From Microscillaceae bacterium (lineage in GTDB: Bacteria > Bacteroidota > Bacteroidia > Cytophagales > Microscillaceae), in the NCBI GenBank assembly GCA_011390205.1, contig JAABSX010000002.1, positions 124,001 through 188,000 of the forward strand: a stretch of DNA of 64,000 nucleotides, in the 5' to 3' direction. Within the stretch, counting starts at the first letter, position 1; each line of letters opens with the position of its first letter. This document shows positions 53,470 through 62,070 of this stretch, one piece after another. The notes under the pieces are model-generated. The model ran no database searches. It was not told the origin of the DNA and saw only the letters and a program-made list of their open reading frames with translations. A program made the position numbers and the translations under genes.

Positions 53470-54054
53470 TTATTGTTTCGGGACGCTAAATACGCCTGTA
53501 GGCTTTTTAATTTCGTAGGCCGTAAAGTCTTGTGCAGCTACCAGCCCGTGTCCTTTTAGAATCTCTGTGGGAGTGGTGATGACTACAAACTTGTCTGTGT
53601 AGATTTCTCTTTTGCTAGGTGTCCAGTTAAGCTCCTCGGTCTTGAGGATTTCTTGGTTTTTGACATTTTCTACCACCACATCTCTTTGTGCTGTGTATTC
53701 ATTTTTTGTTTTGTCATAGAAAGCCTCTTTGGCAGTGAGCCGAGAGTAGTTTTCTTCTTTTTCATTAAAGAAATCCACCTGAATCCCATCTGGAAATTCC
53801 TGATTGCCTGTTTCATACTCTAGCTGCAGAGGGGCACTGACCCGTATCTTGACCATGCCAGAGTCGCTGTAGTTGGTTACAAGCTCAAAGGTCTTCATCG
53901 TGGGGCCTTCAAAAGGTTTCATACTTTCTATTTCCTTTTTACTGACCTCACAGGCTGTCAAAACAAATAAAACACAAAAAGCCAGAAACTGAATGTAGAC
54001 ATTCAGTTTCTGGCTTTTTATGCTTAGAAGAACAAGATTTCTTTCTTTTCTCAT
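53470..54054 (-). CDS. lptC: LPS export periplasmic lipoprotein LptC
   Basis: 194 aa from the ATG at 54054, 16 nt after the TPR gene; an in-frame start 20 codons upstream would overlap that gene. Signal with lipobox LTAC (Cys35) rather than the plain membrane anchor of E. coli LptC. The remainder is a beta-jellyroll (MKTFELVTNYSDSGMVKIRVSA, LTAKEAFYDKTKNEYTAQRDVVVEN, LNWTPSKREIYTDKFVVITTP) with typical OstA-like strands. It passes lipopolysaccharide from LptFG to LptA. A perfect terminator-like hairpin lies inside codons ~14-25. Confidence 0.88.
   Translation of the reverse strand: MRKERNLVLLSIKSQKLNVYIQFLAFCVLFVLTACEVSKKEIESMKPFEGPTMKTFELVTNYSDSGMVKIRVSAPLQLEYETGNQEFPDGIQVDFFNEKEENYSRLTAKEAFYDKTKNEYTAQRDVVVENVKNQEILKTEELNWTPSKREIYTDKFVVITTPTEILKGHGLVAAQDFTAYEIKKPTGVFSVPKQ
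53976..54019 (-). terminator. intrinsic-terminator-like hairpin inside the 5' end of lptC
   Basis: Perfect 14-bp stem GCCAGAAACTGAAT (54014-54001 on the minus strand) / ATTCAGTTTCTGGC (53994-53981), loop of 6, followed on the minus strand by five T (53980-53976) and preceded by A residues. It sits about 40-75 nt inside the lptC coding region and could attenuate transcription arriving from the TPR gene. Confidence 0.8.
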
Positions 54055-54070
54055 AGAGTATTTACTCAAC

Positions 54071-55396
54071 TTATTTAGGCAGGTTTTCCAATGCAGGAAT
54101 AGTAACCGTCTCACCTATCCAGCATCCTACATTGACTGTAGTGCCAGCTCCACCGTGGTTAAAGGCATCTTCACGACGAGGGAAGTACTGCTGCGCTTGA
54201 GCTGCTTTTGCACCATTTCCAGCACGGTTGTAGGCATTGTAAGCCGCAATAAACACAGCACGCGCTAGCACAGGGTTAGAGTTTGTGCACTGGCTTGAGC
54301 TGCCCATGTAAAGGTCTCCTATGCCTGTATAAGCCTCTGAAGTCTTGCTTGCATCCGTGGAAGCCGCTTTTTGATAATAAGAACGTGCAGTTGATTTATC
54401 ACCTTGTGAACGGTAAATACCAGCCATCAACATATACAAGTCAGCTTTGTCGGAAGCACTTTCAGCATATCCTTCTGCTTTTTTGATATACTCAATAGCT
54501 CTCGTGTTATCACCTTTACCAAGATAATATTTATACAAGAAAGCAAAACGCCCGAAAGAGGGTTTAGCCTCAGCCAATTTAGTAGCCAGTTCTAAGAATT
54601 TAGGGTCGTCTAAGCATTTTGCCTTGAGCATTTGAGCCAATACCTGCTCAATCATCTCTACATTGTCTGGGTCTTCGGCCAGTTTAGGCATTAAAAATTT
54701 ATTGATTTTTTCGCAGTCCATGGTAACACCAGCTGAAAACTCACTATCAATGTATTCTTTAGCTTTTTCCCAGTATTGCTTGAAGTCATCATCTTTGGCA
54801 ATATTGGTATCGACTATTTTTGTGAGTTTTTCGTGTAGAGCAATTATTTCCTCTTCGGTAAAACGCTCACTCTTAAGCATCACACCAGCTAGGTACATTG
54901 CATAGTTTACATTGTAGTAGAAAGAGTCATTGCCATTGAGTTCTACAATCTTTGTGTATAGTTCAAACAGCTCAGGATACTTCTCAGGTCGATCTTGTAG
55001 GTAAGTCATTGCCAATCCACCTTTACGGTTGAGTACATTGGCCTCGTCTTGAAAGTATTTGATACGCAAATCATACATTACCAAGGCAGAATCTTCATAG
55101 ATTGACTTTTGCTCTCCGTCTTCGGCTGCTTTCACTAGTCCTTCATAGATATCAGCACCCTTCATATAAAGAGATTTGTTCAGGTCTGGCGTTTTGGCGA
55201 GTAGCCATGCAAGTGGCTGCTTTGCACGGTCAAAATTGCCTGCTTTCACATCATCACTGAGAAGTGTATATTTTTCTTTAGCTTTTTGTGGTTCATCGCC
55301 CCAGTTCCAGCCGTCTTGGGCTTGAGATAGGAGAGGTACGGCAGCAAAAAACAGCACTAATAAAAAGACACTTTTAAAAAATTGGATATGTTTCAT
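54071..55396 (-). CDS. secreted TPR-repeat protein
   Basis: 441 aa. Signal peptide ending LSQAQ (about 1-26) and a mature all-helical region with several tetratricopeptide repeats (FAFLYKYYLGKGDNTRAIEYI, ADLYMLMAGIYRSQGDKSTA, SYYQKAASTDASKTSEAYTG). The C-terminal ~50 residues contain two Cys (SSSQCTN, NVGCWIGE) and a probable outer-membrane-facing end. This TPR protein recurs next to lptC in Bacteroidota and likely works in envelope assembly, but no specific role is established. It lies between the OMP gene and lptC on the minus strand. Confidence 0.82.
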   Translation of the reverse strand: MKHIQFFKSVFLLVLFFAAVPLLSQAQDGWNWGDEPQKAKEKYTLLSDDVKAGNFDRAKQPLAWLLAKTPDLNKSLYMKGADIYEGLVKAAEDGEQKSIYEDSALVMYDLRIKYFQDEANVLNRKGGLAMTYLQDRPEKYPELFELYTKIVELNGNDSFYYNVNYAMYLAGVMLKSERFTEEEIIALHEKLTKIVDTNIAKDDDFKQYWEKAKEYIDSEFSAGVTMDCEKINKFLMPKLAEDPDNVEMIEQVLAQMLKAKCLDDPKFLELATKLAEAKPSFGRFAFLYKYYLGKGDNTRAIEYIKKAEGYAESASDKADLYMLMAGIYRSQGDKSTARSYYQKAASTDASKTSEAYTGIGDLYMGSSSQCTNSNPVLARAVFIAAYNAYNRAGNGAKAAQAQQYFPRREDAFNHGGAGTTVNVGCWIGETVTIPALENLPK

Positions 55397-55661
55397 AGTT
55401 TTAAGTAGATTATGTATTAAAGACCATTCATTACTAATTTAAGTCACATTTTATCACATCAAAAACAAAATAATTTGAGTAATAGTATAAGGTTCTTAGA
55501 ATATTAACGCAGGATTAACTTTCAAAATGTAGATAAGGTTCAAAGACTTTAGACTTCGTCAAAATAGAAGACTGGGTATTTTTGAGTAAATCCGTTCAAA
55601 GTTAAAAAATTCTGTGAAATCTTTTTATTCTTTTTATTTTTTGATAAAAATCTACTTGTGC

Positions 55662-56984
55662 TTAATCAAACCTACGCTTGATAAACCAAGTATCATTGAT
55701 AGTAACCCCAAAATGTGCCTGGAAGTATCTTTCACGTATCAGGCTATTGGACTTTGTGCCACGTTGCCCACCAGTGAGGGAGAGGTTCAGGGTAGTACTA
55801 CTTCTACCAAATGGCAGAGAAATCCCTGCACTCAAAGAGTAATCTTCTACATTTTCACCATTGAATGTAAAGGGCGTTTGCTCATAACGTAGCCCCACCC
55901 GATAGATACTTCTTTTCCAGAATCCTTTTTGTACAGAACCAAAATCAGGAATAAATAAGCCTCCAAGTGCTACCACCATATTTTGCCCTAGGGTAGTGCT
56001 GGTCTCGAAATTTTTGAAGGTATCCCAGTTTTGTAGGCTCACATCGGCTGCAATAGCCCACTTGGGTAGCCCTGTCTGTGCCACTACTTTTTCAAAGCTA
56101 AAGCCCATGGTAGCTTTGGAGGCAAGCGTTACCCTTCCTCTTTCATTGTTTACAAGTGTATCAGCATCTGTATTGACACCTTGCACACGCCTATCTACAG
56201 AGATAAACCTTTTGGCGTTGAGGTCTCTGCCTAGGTTATAGACCAGCCCTAGATTGAGGCGATAGTCCTTGCCTATGTTTTGTGAGAATGCAATCCCTGG
56301 TTCAAAGGTAAAATCAGTGTAAGTCGTTCTTTTTTTGAATGCAATCTCATAATCATTTTGATTGGCACCACCATTGACCTGTGTGATAGATTCATCTATT
56401 ACAGCACCAAAGATATAATTGACTTTTATCCCGAGCAAAAGCCTAGATTTAAGTGTATCAGGTCTAAAATTATTTTTGCCTAGCAGGTCTATAGCAGTGC
56501 TAAAGAAAGCATTGCTGAGCCCACCCGAGCCTTTGTAAGTTACATCTGCCGTAAAATCCGAGTTTTCTACTTGCTGTACAAAAGAGTTTTCATAATTGAC
56601 AGAGCTAAAGGACTGCAGGCCTATAGAGGCACTCATACGGCGTGCTATCGGGAAGGCGAGTGCCATATGGCTGAGCCCTGCCCCAAAATCACGCTGGCTT
56701 TGCTCATCTTGGTTGAGGAGTGTCAGTTTGCTCGTAACCCCTACATCTAGGATAGTACGGCGTATTTTGGCAAGGAGAGCAGGGTTAATATTGTTTATCT
56801 GAAATGGTAAATCAAAGGCTGCCCCGATGCCTGCCATCCCAGCTTGGTGGCTAAATGCTTGGCTCCTGATGTCGCCTATGCCAGTTTGTGAGTAGGGGGA
56901 GTTTCCTAGGTCTTGTGCTTGTAGTCTGTGGCAAGCAAGCCCTACAAGTGCAAGACATAAGAGGAGGAGATTTTTAAAGATCAT
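55662..56984 (-). CDS. outer-membrane beta-barrel protein, FadL/PorV-like
   Basis: 440 aa. Signal peptide ending CHRLQAQ, then a mature protein starting LGNSPYSQTGIGD and rich in amphipathic strands to the C-terminus (HFGVTINDTWFIKRRFD). The conserved N-terminal hatch-like segment (GMAGIGAAFDLPFQINNINPA) is typical of the FadL-type 'outer membrane protein transport' barrels that lie beside coaX in Bacteroidota. Substrate unknown. Its start overlaps the end of coaX by 11 nt. Confidence 0.8.
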   Translation of the reverse strand: MIFKNLLLLCLALVGLACHRLQAQDLGNSPYSQTGIGDIRSQAFSHQAGMAGIGAAFDLPFQINNINPALLAKIRRTILDVGVTSKLTLLNQDEQSQRDFGAGLSHMALAFPIARRMSASIGLQSFSSVNYENSFVQQVENSDFTADVTYKGSGGLSNAFFSTAIDLLGKNNFRPDTLKSRLLLGIKVNYIFGAVIDESITQVNGGANQNDYEIAFKKRTTYTDFTFEPGIAFSQNIGKDYRLNLGLVYNLGRDLNAKRFISVDRRVQGVNTDADTLVNNERGRVTLASKATMGFSFEKVVAQTGLPKWAIAADVSLQNWDTFKNFETSTTLGQNMVVALGGLFIPDFGSVQKGFWKRSIYRVGLRYEQTPFTFNGENVEDYSLSAGISLPFGRSSTTLNLSLTGGQRGTKSNSLIRERYFQAHFGVTINDTWFIKRRFD

Positions 56985-57699
56985 TATATTCTAAAATTGT
57001 ATTTAAACCAATAAGATTTAGAAAAGGAACTGCAAATATGGGTTGTTTTAATTTACTTTCAAAAAAAGTGGCATCACCACCACTTAAAATTAAGTGCAAA
57101 TCACGGTATTTTTTAGAAAGTTCTTGGTATAAACCCTGTATTTCATATTTTATTCCTTGTATGACTCCATTTAGCATGGCTTGGGTTGTCTGCCTCCCCA
57201 AAATATTTTCAGATAATTCATATTCTGTTACTTCTAGCAGCGGAAGTTTGGCAGTAAACTCATGCATCGCCCGTAGCCTTAAGTGCATACCAGGGGCTAT
57301 GTTCCCACCCCAGTAATGATGGTCTTTGTCTATCAAATCAAAGGTAATACAAGTGCCTATATCTACTACTAGGCAGTTTTTATCAGGGAAATAGGTCTTT
57401 GCCCCTACCACCCCTGCCAGCCTGTCAAGCCCAAGCGTGTGGGGCGTTTCATAATGGTTATGGATAGGCACGGGAGTCTGCTGTGATAAAACCATCAAAC
57501 GGCTGTGTGCCTGGATTTCAGCCCAAAAAGCATCATTGTGCTTGCGTACTGTAGAGAGAATCACCTGAGAGGGCTTTTCTTTTTTGATGATGGGGAGAAT
57601 CTGCTCTAAATTGAGTGCTGTCAGGATTTCTGTTTCTTTGTCTTTTTCAAACTTTCCAAGTTTGCAAAAAGTATTTCCGATGTCAATGGCTAAATTCAT
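56974..57699 (-). CDS. coaX: type III pantothenate kinase
   Basis: 241 aa from the ATG at 57699, which begins the ASKHA phosphate-1 motif MNLAIDIGNTFCKLGKFE; starts further upstream add a non-conserved leader. Further motifs: adenosine-type GLDRLAGVVGAKTYFPDKN, CLVVDIGTCITFDLID (phosphate 2), GGNIAPGMHLRLRAMHEFTAKLP, and LILSGGDATFF (ATP binding). It phosphorylates pantothenate, the first step of CoA synthesis. It heads the minus-strand coaX-OMP-TPR-lptC series. Confidence 0.95.
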   Translation of the reverse strand: MNLAIDIGNTFCKLGKFEKDKETEILTALNLEQILPIIKKEKPSQVILSTVRKHNDAFWAEIQAHSRLMVLSQQTPVPIHNHYETPHTLGLDRLAGVVGAKTYFPDKNCLVVDIGTCITFDLIDKDHHYWGGNIAPGMHLRLRAMHEFTAKLPLLEVTEYELSENILGRQTTQAMLNGVIQGIKYEIQGLYQELSKKYRDLHLILSGGDATFFESKLKQPIFAVPFLNLIGLNTILEYNDL

Positions 57700-57854
57700 G
57701 GACTGTTTTAGTGCAAAAATTGAAATTATCGTATATTTTTGTGAAGTATTTTTATATTTCAAACATCCAAGTAGATGTCTATCTACAAAAGTAGAGAATT
57801 AGATTTTTAGTGAATAACAATACCCAAAAGATTTTTTTGACTATACCCCTTACT

Positions 57855-59084
57855 ATGAAAGATTTATTAAGAAAATTTGAAAGCAAAAGACCTGAGATTG
57901 TCTTTGAATGGAAAGATGCCGAGACGGAGGCCGAAGGCTGGGTGGTGATTAACTCCCTCCGAAATGGCGCTGCTGGAGGAGGCACACGCATGCGTGTGGG
58001 GCTTGACCGCAACGAGGTGGAATCACTGGCTAAAACCATGGAGGTGAAGTTTACTGTCTCAGGGCCTCCGATTGGAGGTGCAAAGTCAGGAATTAATTTT
58101 GACCCCAATGACCCCCGCAAGCAAGGAGTGTTGGAGAGATGGTACAAGGCGGTCTATCCTTTGCTTAAAAATTATTATGGCACAGGAGGGGATTTGAATG
58201 TGGATGAGATTCATGAGGTGATTCCTATTACAGAGACTTATGGGCTGTGGCACCCTCAAGAAGGCGTAGTAAATGGACATTTTAATGCCAGTAAACCTGA
58301 CAAAATTCGTAAAATCGGGCGGCTGAGGCAAGGTGTCTCCAAGGTATTGGAGAATCCAGAATATACTCCGCATACCATTTCTAAGAAATATACTGTTTCG
58401 GACATGATTACGGGCTATGGTGTGGCTGAAGCTGTCTGTCATTATTACAATCTCTGGGGAGGAAACCTCAACGAGAAAAGGGCCATCATTCAGGGCTGGG
58501 GCAATGTAGGAGCTACTTCTGCCTTGTATCTTGCCAAAGAAGGGGTAAAAATAGTCGGGATTATAGACAAATCTCACGGAATGATGAACCCAGAAGGCTA
58601 TGACCTAGAAGCCGTAAAAAAAATATTTGCAGCCCGTGAAAACAATACTTTAGTAGGAGAGGAACTTCTTCCTTTTGAGGAGGTAAACAAGCATGTATGG
58701 AGCATGGGGGCAGAGATATTTATCCCAGCAGCGGCCTCTCGCCTCGTTACACAATCTCAAGTAGAGGCGATGATAGCCAACCAACTAGAGGTGATAGCCT
58801 GTGGGGCAAATGTGCCCTTTGCAGACAAAGCTATTTTTTATGGGCCTATCACAGAGTATGTAGATGAGAGGGTTGCTTTAGTATCTGATTTTGTGGCAAA
58901 CTGCGGCATGGCACGTGCCTTTGCTTATTTGATGTCGCCCAATGCACCCGTAACTGACAAGGATATTTTTGAAGATATTTCGCAGACCATCCGCCAAGCA
59001 TTGGAGAAAATACACGCCATCAACCCTGAGAAGACACACCTTGCATCTGCAGGTTTTCAGATAGCCTTGCAGGAATTGTTGTAA
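57855..59084 (+). CDS. Glu/Leu/Phe/Val dehydrogenase family enzyme
   Basis: 409 aa from the ATG at 57855 (a GTG 15 codons upstream is possible). N-terminal dimerisation/substrate domain with NGAAGGGTRMRVGLD, and the catalytic lysine region PPIGGAKSGINFDP followed by GTGGDLNVDE. The C-terminal Rossmann domain has GWGNVGATSALYLAKEG. It performs NAD(P)-dependent oxidative deamination of an amino acid. The GGGTRMR start and length resemble leucine/glutamate-type enzymes of Bacteroidota, but the substrate is open. A TATTTTTG box lies at 57734-57741. Divergent from coaX; ends at a terminator. Confidence 0.9.
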   Translation: MKDLLRKFESKRPEIVFEWKDAETEAEGWVVINSLRNGAAGGGTRMRVGLDRNEVESLAKTMEVKFTVSGPPIGGAKSGINFDPNDPRKQGVLERWYKAVYPLLKNYYGTGGDLNVDEIHEVIPITETYGLWHPQEGVVNGHFNASKPDKIRKIGRLRQGVSKVLENPEYTPHTISKKYTVSDMITGYGVAEAVCHYYNLWGGNLNEKRAIIQGWGNVGATSALYLAKEGVKIVGIIDKSHGMMNPEGYDLEAVKKIFAARENNTLVGEELLPFEEVNKHVWSMGAEIFIPAAASRLVTQSQVEAMIANQLEVIACGANVPFADKAIFYGPITEYVDERVALVSDFVANCGMARAFAYLMSPNAPVTDKDIFEDISQTIRQALEKIHAINPEKTHLASAGFQIALQELL

Positions 59085-59107
59085 AATACAGGCAAAATAC
59101 AGAAAGT

Positions 59108-59152
59108 AAAAAAGGCTTTATGCTATCTTCTTGATGGTATAAAGCCTTTTTT
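59108..59152 (+). terminator. intrinsic terminator after the amino-acid dehydrogenase gene
   Basis: AAAAAAGGCTTTAT (59108-59121) pairs with ATAAAGCCTTTTTT (59139-59152), with additional inner pairing GCTATC/GATGGT. It is T-rich on the plus strand and, by symmetry, usable by the convergent usp gene. Confidence 0.88.
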
Positions 59153-59169
59153 GATAAATGTGCCTAAGG

Positions 59170-60009
59170 TTATCTTGCGAAAGTAATCACAGGGCGGCTG
59201 CTTTCATCTATCACGACATCACTCGTGTGTGTAGAAATTGTGTAATCTAGCAGATTACCGAGGTGTGTGGCTGCAAGTGCAAGCAGGTCTGCTTGTACAT
59301 CTTCACAAAAATGTGCAATTCCTGTTTCTACCGTAAAATCATTGTAAATAGAAAAAGTATAGTTTTCTAGCTGATACTTATCCACAAAGTTATCCTTCAT
59401 CGAGTTGATGCGATGGTTGTTGTAAAAATCAGCAGGTGTGTTAATATAAACCAAATGCAAGTTAGAACCAAAAAGCCTTTGCATTTCTTTGATTTGAGTG
59501 ATGACATTGTCATGCTCTTCATCTAAATTCGTAGCAAATACCAAGTTATCTGCCTTAAAAGTCTGGTTTTTGCGGATGGTCAATACTGGACAAGTTACAG
59601 TGCGTATGACTCCATCTGTGGTAGAGCTAAAAAGCATTTCTTTATAAATACTGCTAGAATGTGCACCGATTACCATAAGGTCTATTTCTTCTTCTGATAC
59701 TGTTTTGTTGAGTAATTCTATGACATCACCTGTTTCTATTTTTCCTATAGCATTGGTGAGTCCGTATTTTTCTATCAATGCTTCTAGCTTTTGACCTGCA
59801 CTCTCAATGAGATGTGCCTTATAAGTAGGATCTTGTTTTGCATCTACATATTCTCCAGATTGGTTGGTGGTGAAGAATCGGTCTAAATCTACTACGTGCA
59901 TCAGTACAAGTGATAAATCTTGGTCAGGCTTCTTAGCAATCTGTATGGCTACCTCTAGTGCATTGTTGGAGGCTTCTGAGAAATCAGTGGGGATGAGTAT
60001 CTTTTTCAT
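59170..60009 (-). CDS. double-domain universal stress protein (usp 3 of 3)
   Basis: 279 aa with two UspA folds. First domain: MKKILIPTDFSEASNNALEVA, DLMVIGAHSSSIYKEMLFSSTT, VTCPVLTI. It lacks the G-x2-G-x9-G(S/T) ATP loop (IGAHSSS), so nucleotide binding is doubtful. The second domain (about 150-279) is more divergent and ends SSRPVITFAR. It is the last of three tandem paralogues on the minus strand, 78 bp from its neighbour. Usp proteins accumulate in starvation and oxygen limitation. Confidence 0.9.
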   Translation of the reverse strand: MKKILIPTDFSEASNNALEVAIQIAKKPDQDLSLVLMHVVDLDRFFTTNQSGEYVDAKQDPTYKAHLIESAGQKLEALIEKYGLTNAIGKIETGDVIELLNKTVSEEEIDLMVIGAHSSSIYKEMLFSSTTDGVIRTVTCPVLTIRKNQTFKADNLVFATNLDEEHDNVITQIKEMQRLFGSNLHLVYINTPADFYNNHRINSMKDNFVDKYQLENYTFSIYNDFTVETGIAHFCEDVQADLLALAATHLGNLLDYTISTHTSDVVIDESSRPVITFAR

Positions 60010-60087
60010 GATATTGAGTTTTTGATTAAGTCATTGAGAAATCAAATTTAAGTTATTCCTGATAAAAATAATATGCTTTGATTAGAT

Positions 60088-60945
60088 TTATGACGATGTT
60101 TCAGAGATATTTTTGGTGCCAAGTGCCAATACAGGAATAGATGTCTGCTTCATGACTTCCTCGGTGATACTTCCTGTCATAAAATGCGCCAAACCGCTAC
60201 GTTGGTGAGTAATCATGATGATGAGTTCTGCTTCTTCTTTTTGGGCAAAAAACATGATTCCTTCTTCTTCATTGTAGGCATTCACCGTTTCTATGCTGTA
60301 ATTTTCAAATTTGGAATCTACTACCAGTCGCTCTAGCTTTTTACTGACCTCTTTACTGCTCATAAAATGGTTAGGTGTAACCACATGGAGAATGCACAGC
60401 TTGGCACTCCAAAAATTTTGGAAAGCCTTTATTTGTGCATATACTTCAGTGTAAGTAGGGTTAATATCTACTGCCAGCACTATTTTTTTGATAGCCTTTG
60501 GCTCATAAGGCTGAAAGATAGAGATTAAAGGGATGGAAATCTGCCTGAGCAACTGTTCTGTATGTGTGGCCCCAAACATGCCTGCATTTCCGTGGGTAGC
60601 CATGATGATAAGGTCTATATTCTGCTCTGTAATCTGGTGCAGGAGTGTTTCTATTAAATCACCAGATTCTATGCTTTTTAAGATGCGTATATTTTCTACG
60701 GCGTAGGATTCTGCAGCCTTGTCTAGGTGTATTTTGAGTGTTTCAGAAAATTGCTCCTCATACTCTTTGGCAGATACAGGGTTATTGATGGCAAGCTGTT
60801 GTAGTGCTTTCACTTTTTCTTTGTCTAAGACGTGAGAGATACACAGCGTTGCATTTGTCTGCTTTGCCAGCCAATGTGCATACTTAAGGGCACTTTCGGC
60901 AAGGTCTGAAAAATCAAATGGAACGAATATTTTTTTTATTTTCAT
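60088..60945 (-). CDS. double-domain universal stress protein (usp 2 of 3)
   Basis: 285 aa, two UspA domains. First: MKIKKIFVPFDFSDLAESALKYA and LIIMATHGNAGMFGATHTEQLL. Second: AIKKIVLAVDINPTYTEVYAQ, then ELIIMITHQRSGLAHFMTGSITEEVMKQTSIPVLAL, abbreviated here to its key ITHQRSGLAH and GSITEE parts. The second domain keeps the GS(I/T) loop that the first lacks. It follows usp 1 by 20 nt, so the two are co-transcribed. Confidence 0.9.
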   Translation of the reverse strand: MKIKKIFVPFDFSDLAESALKYAHWLAKQTNATLCISHVLDKEKVKALQQLAINNPVSAKEYEEQFSETLKIHLDKAAESYAVENIRILKSIESGDLIETLLHQITEQNIDLIIMATHGNAGMFGATHTEQLLRQISIPLISIFQPYEPKAIKKIVLAVDINPTYTEVYAQIKAFQNFWSAKLCILHVVTPNHFMSSKEVSKKLERLVVDSKFENYSIETVNAYNEEEGIMFFAQKEEAELIIMITHQRSGLAHFMTGSITEEVMKQTSIPVLALGTKNISETSS

Positions 60946-60965
60946 GGTAAAATCAGTCCTATCAT

Positions 60966-61811
60966 TTATTTTTTATACTTCATCCCGAAGGTAAGCACGG
61001 GGCGCTTGGAGTGATTTACTATATCCTCTGCAATACTTCCTGAGATAAGATGCGCCAGCCCCGTACGCTGGTGTGTAGCTACTGCGATGAGGTCTATCTT
61101 CATATCTTCTGAAAAATAAATGATTCCGTTTTCTTCATTGAGTTCATTATAGATATGAAAGCTGTAATTTTCTAGTACAATGTCTTTGATAAATTCATCT
61201 TTCTTGCGTGTAGCCTCGTGCTGTGTACTAAAATTATTGGGCACATTCACATAAAGCAAGTACAGGTGCATCTTTAGAAGTTTTTGTAATTTGATGACTT
61301 CTTCTAAGATAGGTTTTTGTGATTTTTCAAAGGAAGTTGCAAAAAGTAAGTTTTGCAAGCCTTCTAGGTTGGTTTTTTCTCTGAGAGTAAGCACAGGGCA
61401 ACGTGCCGTTCTGACTACTTTTTCTGTGTTAGAGCCTATCAAGACCTCATCTAGCCCACTTACGCCCATAGTACCCATGACGATGAGCTCTACGTTGTTA
61501 GAAGCTACTTGCTCTTCTATAGCTGAGAAGATAGTCCCTAAGCTGACATGGGTCTGGATATCTACCCCTTTGTATTCGCTCAAGAGTGCCTTCATCTGTT
61601 CGTGTGCATTTTCTTTTAGGTATTCTATATATTTTTGCTCTACTGAGGCATCAATATACATCCCATCAGTGGCTGCCACATAAGATTTAATAGGCTCTAT
61701 GATATTAAGTAAAATCACTCGCCCTTCTAAAAGCTTGCTCAACTGTACGGCTACATCTAGGGCGTTGTTGGCGGGTTCAGAAAAATCTGTAGGAACTAGG
61801 ATCGTTTTCAT
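60966..61811 (-). CDS. double-domain universal stress protein (usp 1 of 3)
   Basis: 281 aa, two UspA domains. The first is the best preserved of the six in this array: MKTILVPTDFSEPANNALDVA and LIVMGTMGVSGLDEVLIGSN, which has an intact G-x2-G-x9-G-S ATP-binding loop. The second contains VATHQRTGLAHLISGSIAED. It is first in the array. An FNR-like palindrome (61871-61884) lies 60 bp upstream, suggesting oxygen- or redox-linked control. Confidence 0.92.
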   Translation of the reverse strand: MKTILVPTDFSEPANNALDVAVQLSKLLEGRVILLNIIEPIKSYVAATDGMYIDASVEQKYIEYLKENAHEQMKALLSEYKGVDIQTHVSLGTIFSAIEEQVASNNVELIVMGTMGVSGLDEVLIGSNTEKVVRTARCPVLTLREKTNLEGLQNLLFATSFEKSQKPILEEVIKLQKLLKMHLYLLYVNVPNNFSTQHEATRKKDEFIKDIVLENYSFHIYNELNEENGIIYFSEDMKIDLIAVATHQRTGLAHLISGSIAEDIVNHSKRPVLTFGMKYKK

Positions 61812-61870
61812 CTTGATAAATAGTTAAATGTAAATTTTTGTGAAAATAGTGTTTTTTTATAATTAGCACA

Positions 61871-61884
61871 ATGATAATTATCAT
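61871..61884. promoter_or_regulatory. FNR/CRP-like palindromic operator upstream of the usp array
   Basis: ATGAT-AATT-ATCAT is a perfect 14-bp palindrome matching the FNR-type core TTGAT-N4-ATCAA except for the outermost base of each half. It lies between the usp array and the MORN-repeat gene. The core TGATAATTATCA also resembles half of a Fur box, so Fur is an alternative. Confidence 0.45.
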
Positions 61885-62070
61885 CAAATAGATTTTTGTA
61901 AGCATTGTCTGAGGTTTAACTTGCCAAAATCAGAAACTCACAAAGCAAATCTAAGGTCTTGCACTTATTTAGGCTACAAAAAAGGATTTCCACTTATCTT
62001 TTTCATTATTTTTCGTTTCTTTAAATATATGATTGATAAATTAGTACAAGTGTTAAAAAATACCATTAAA

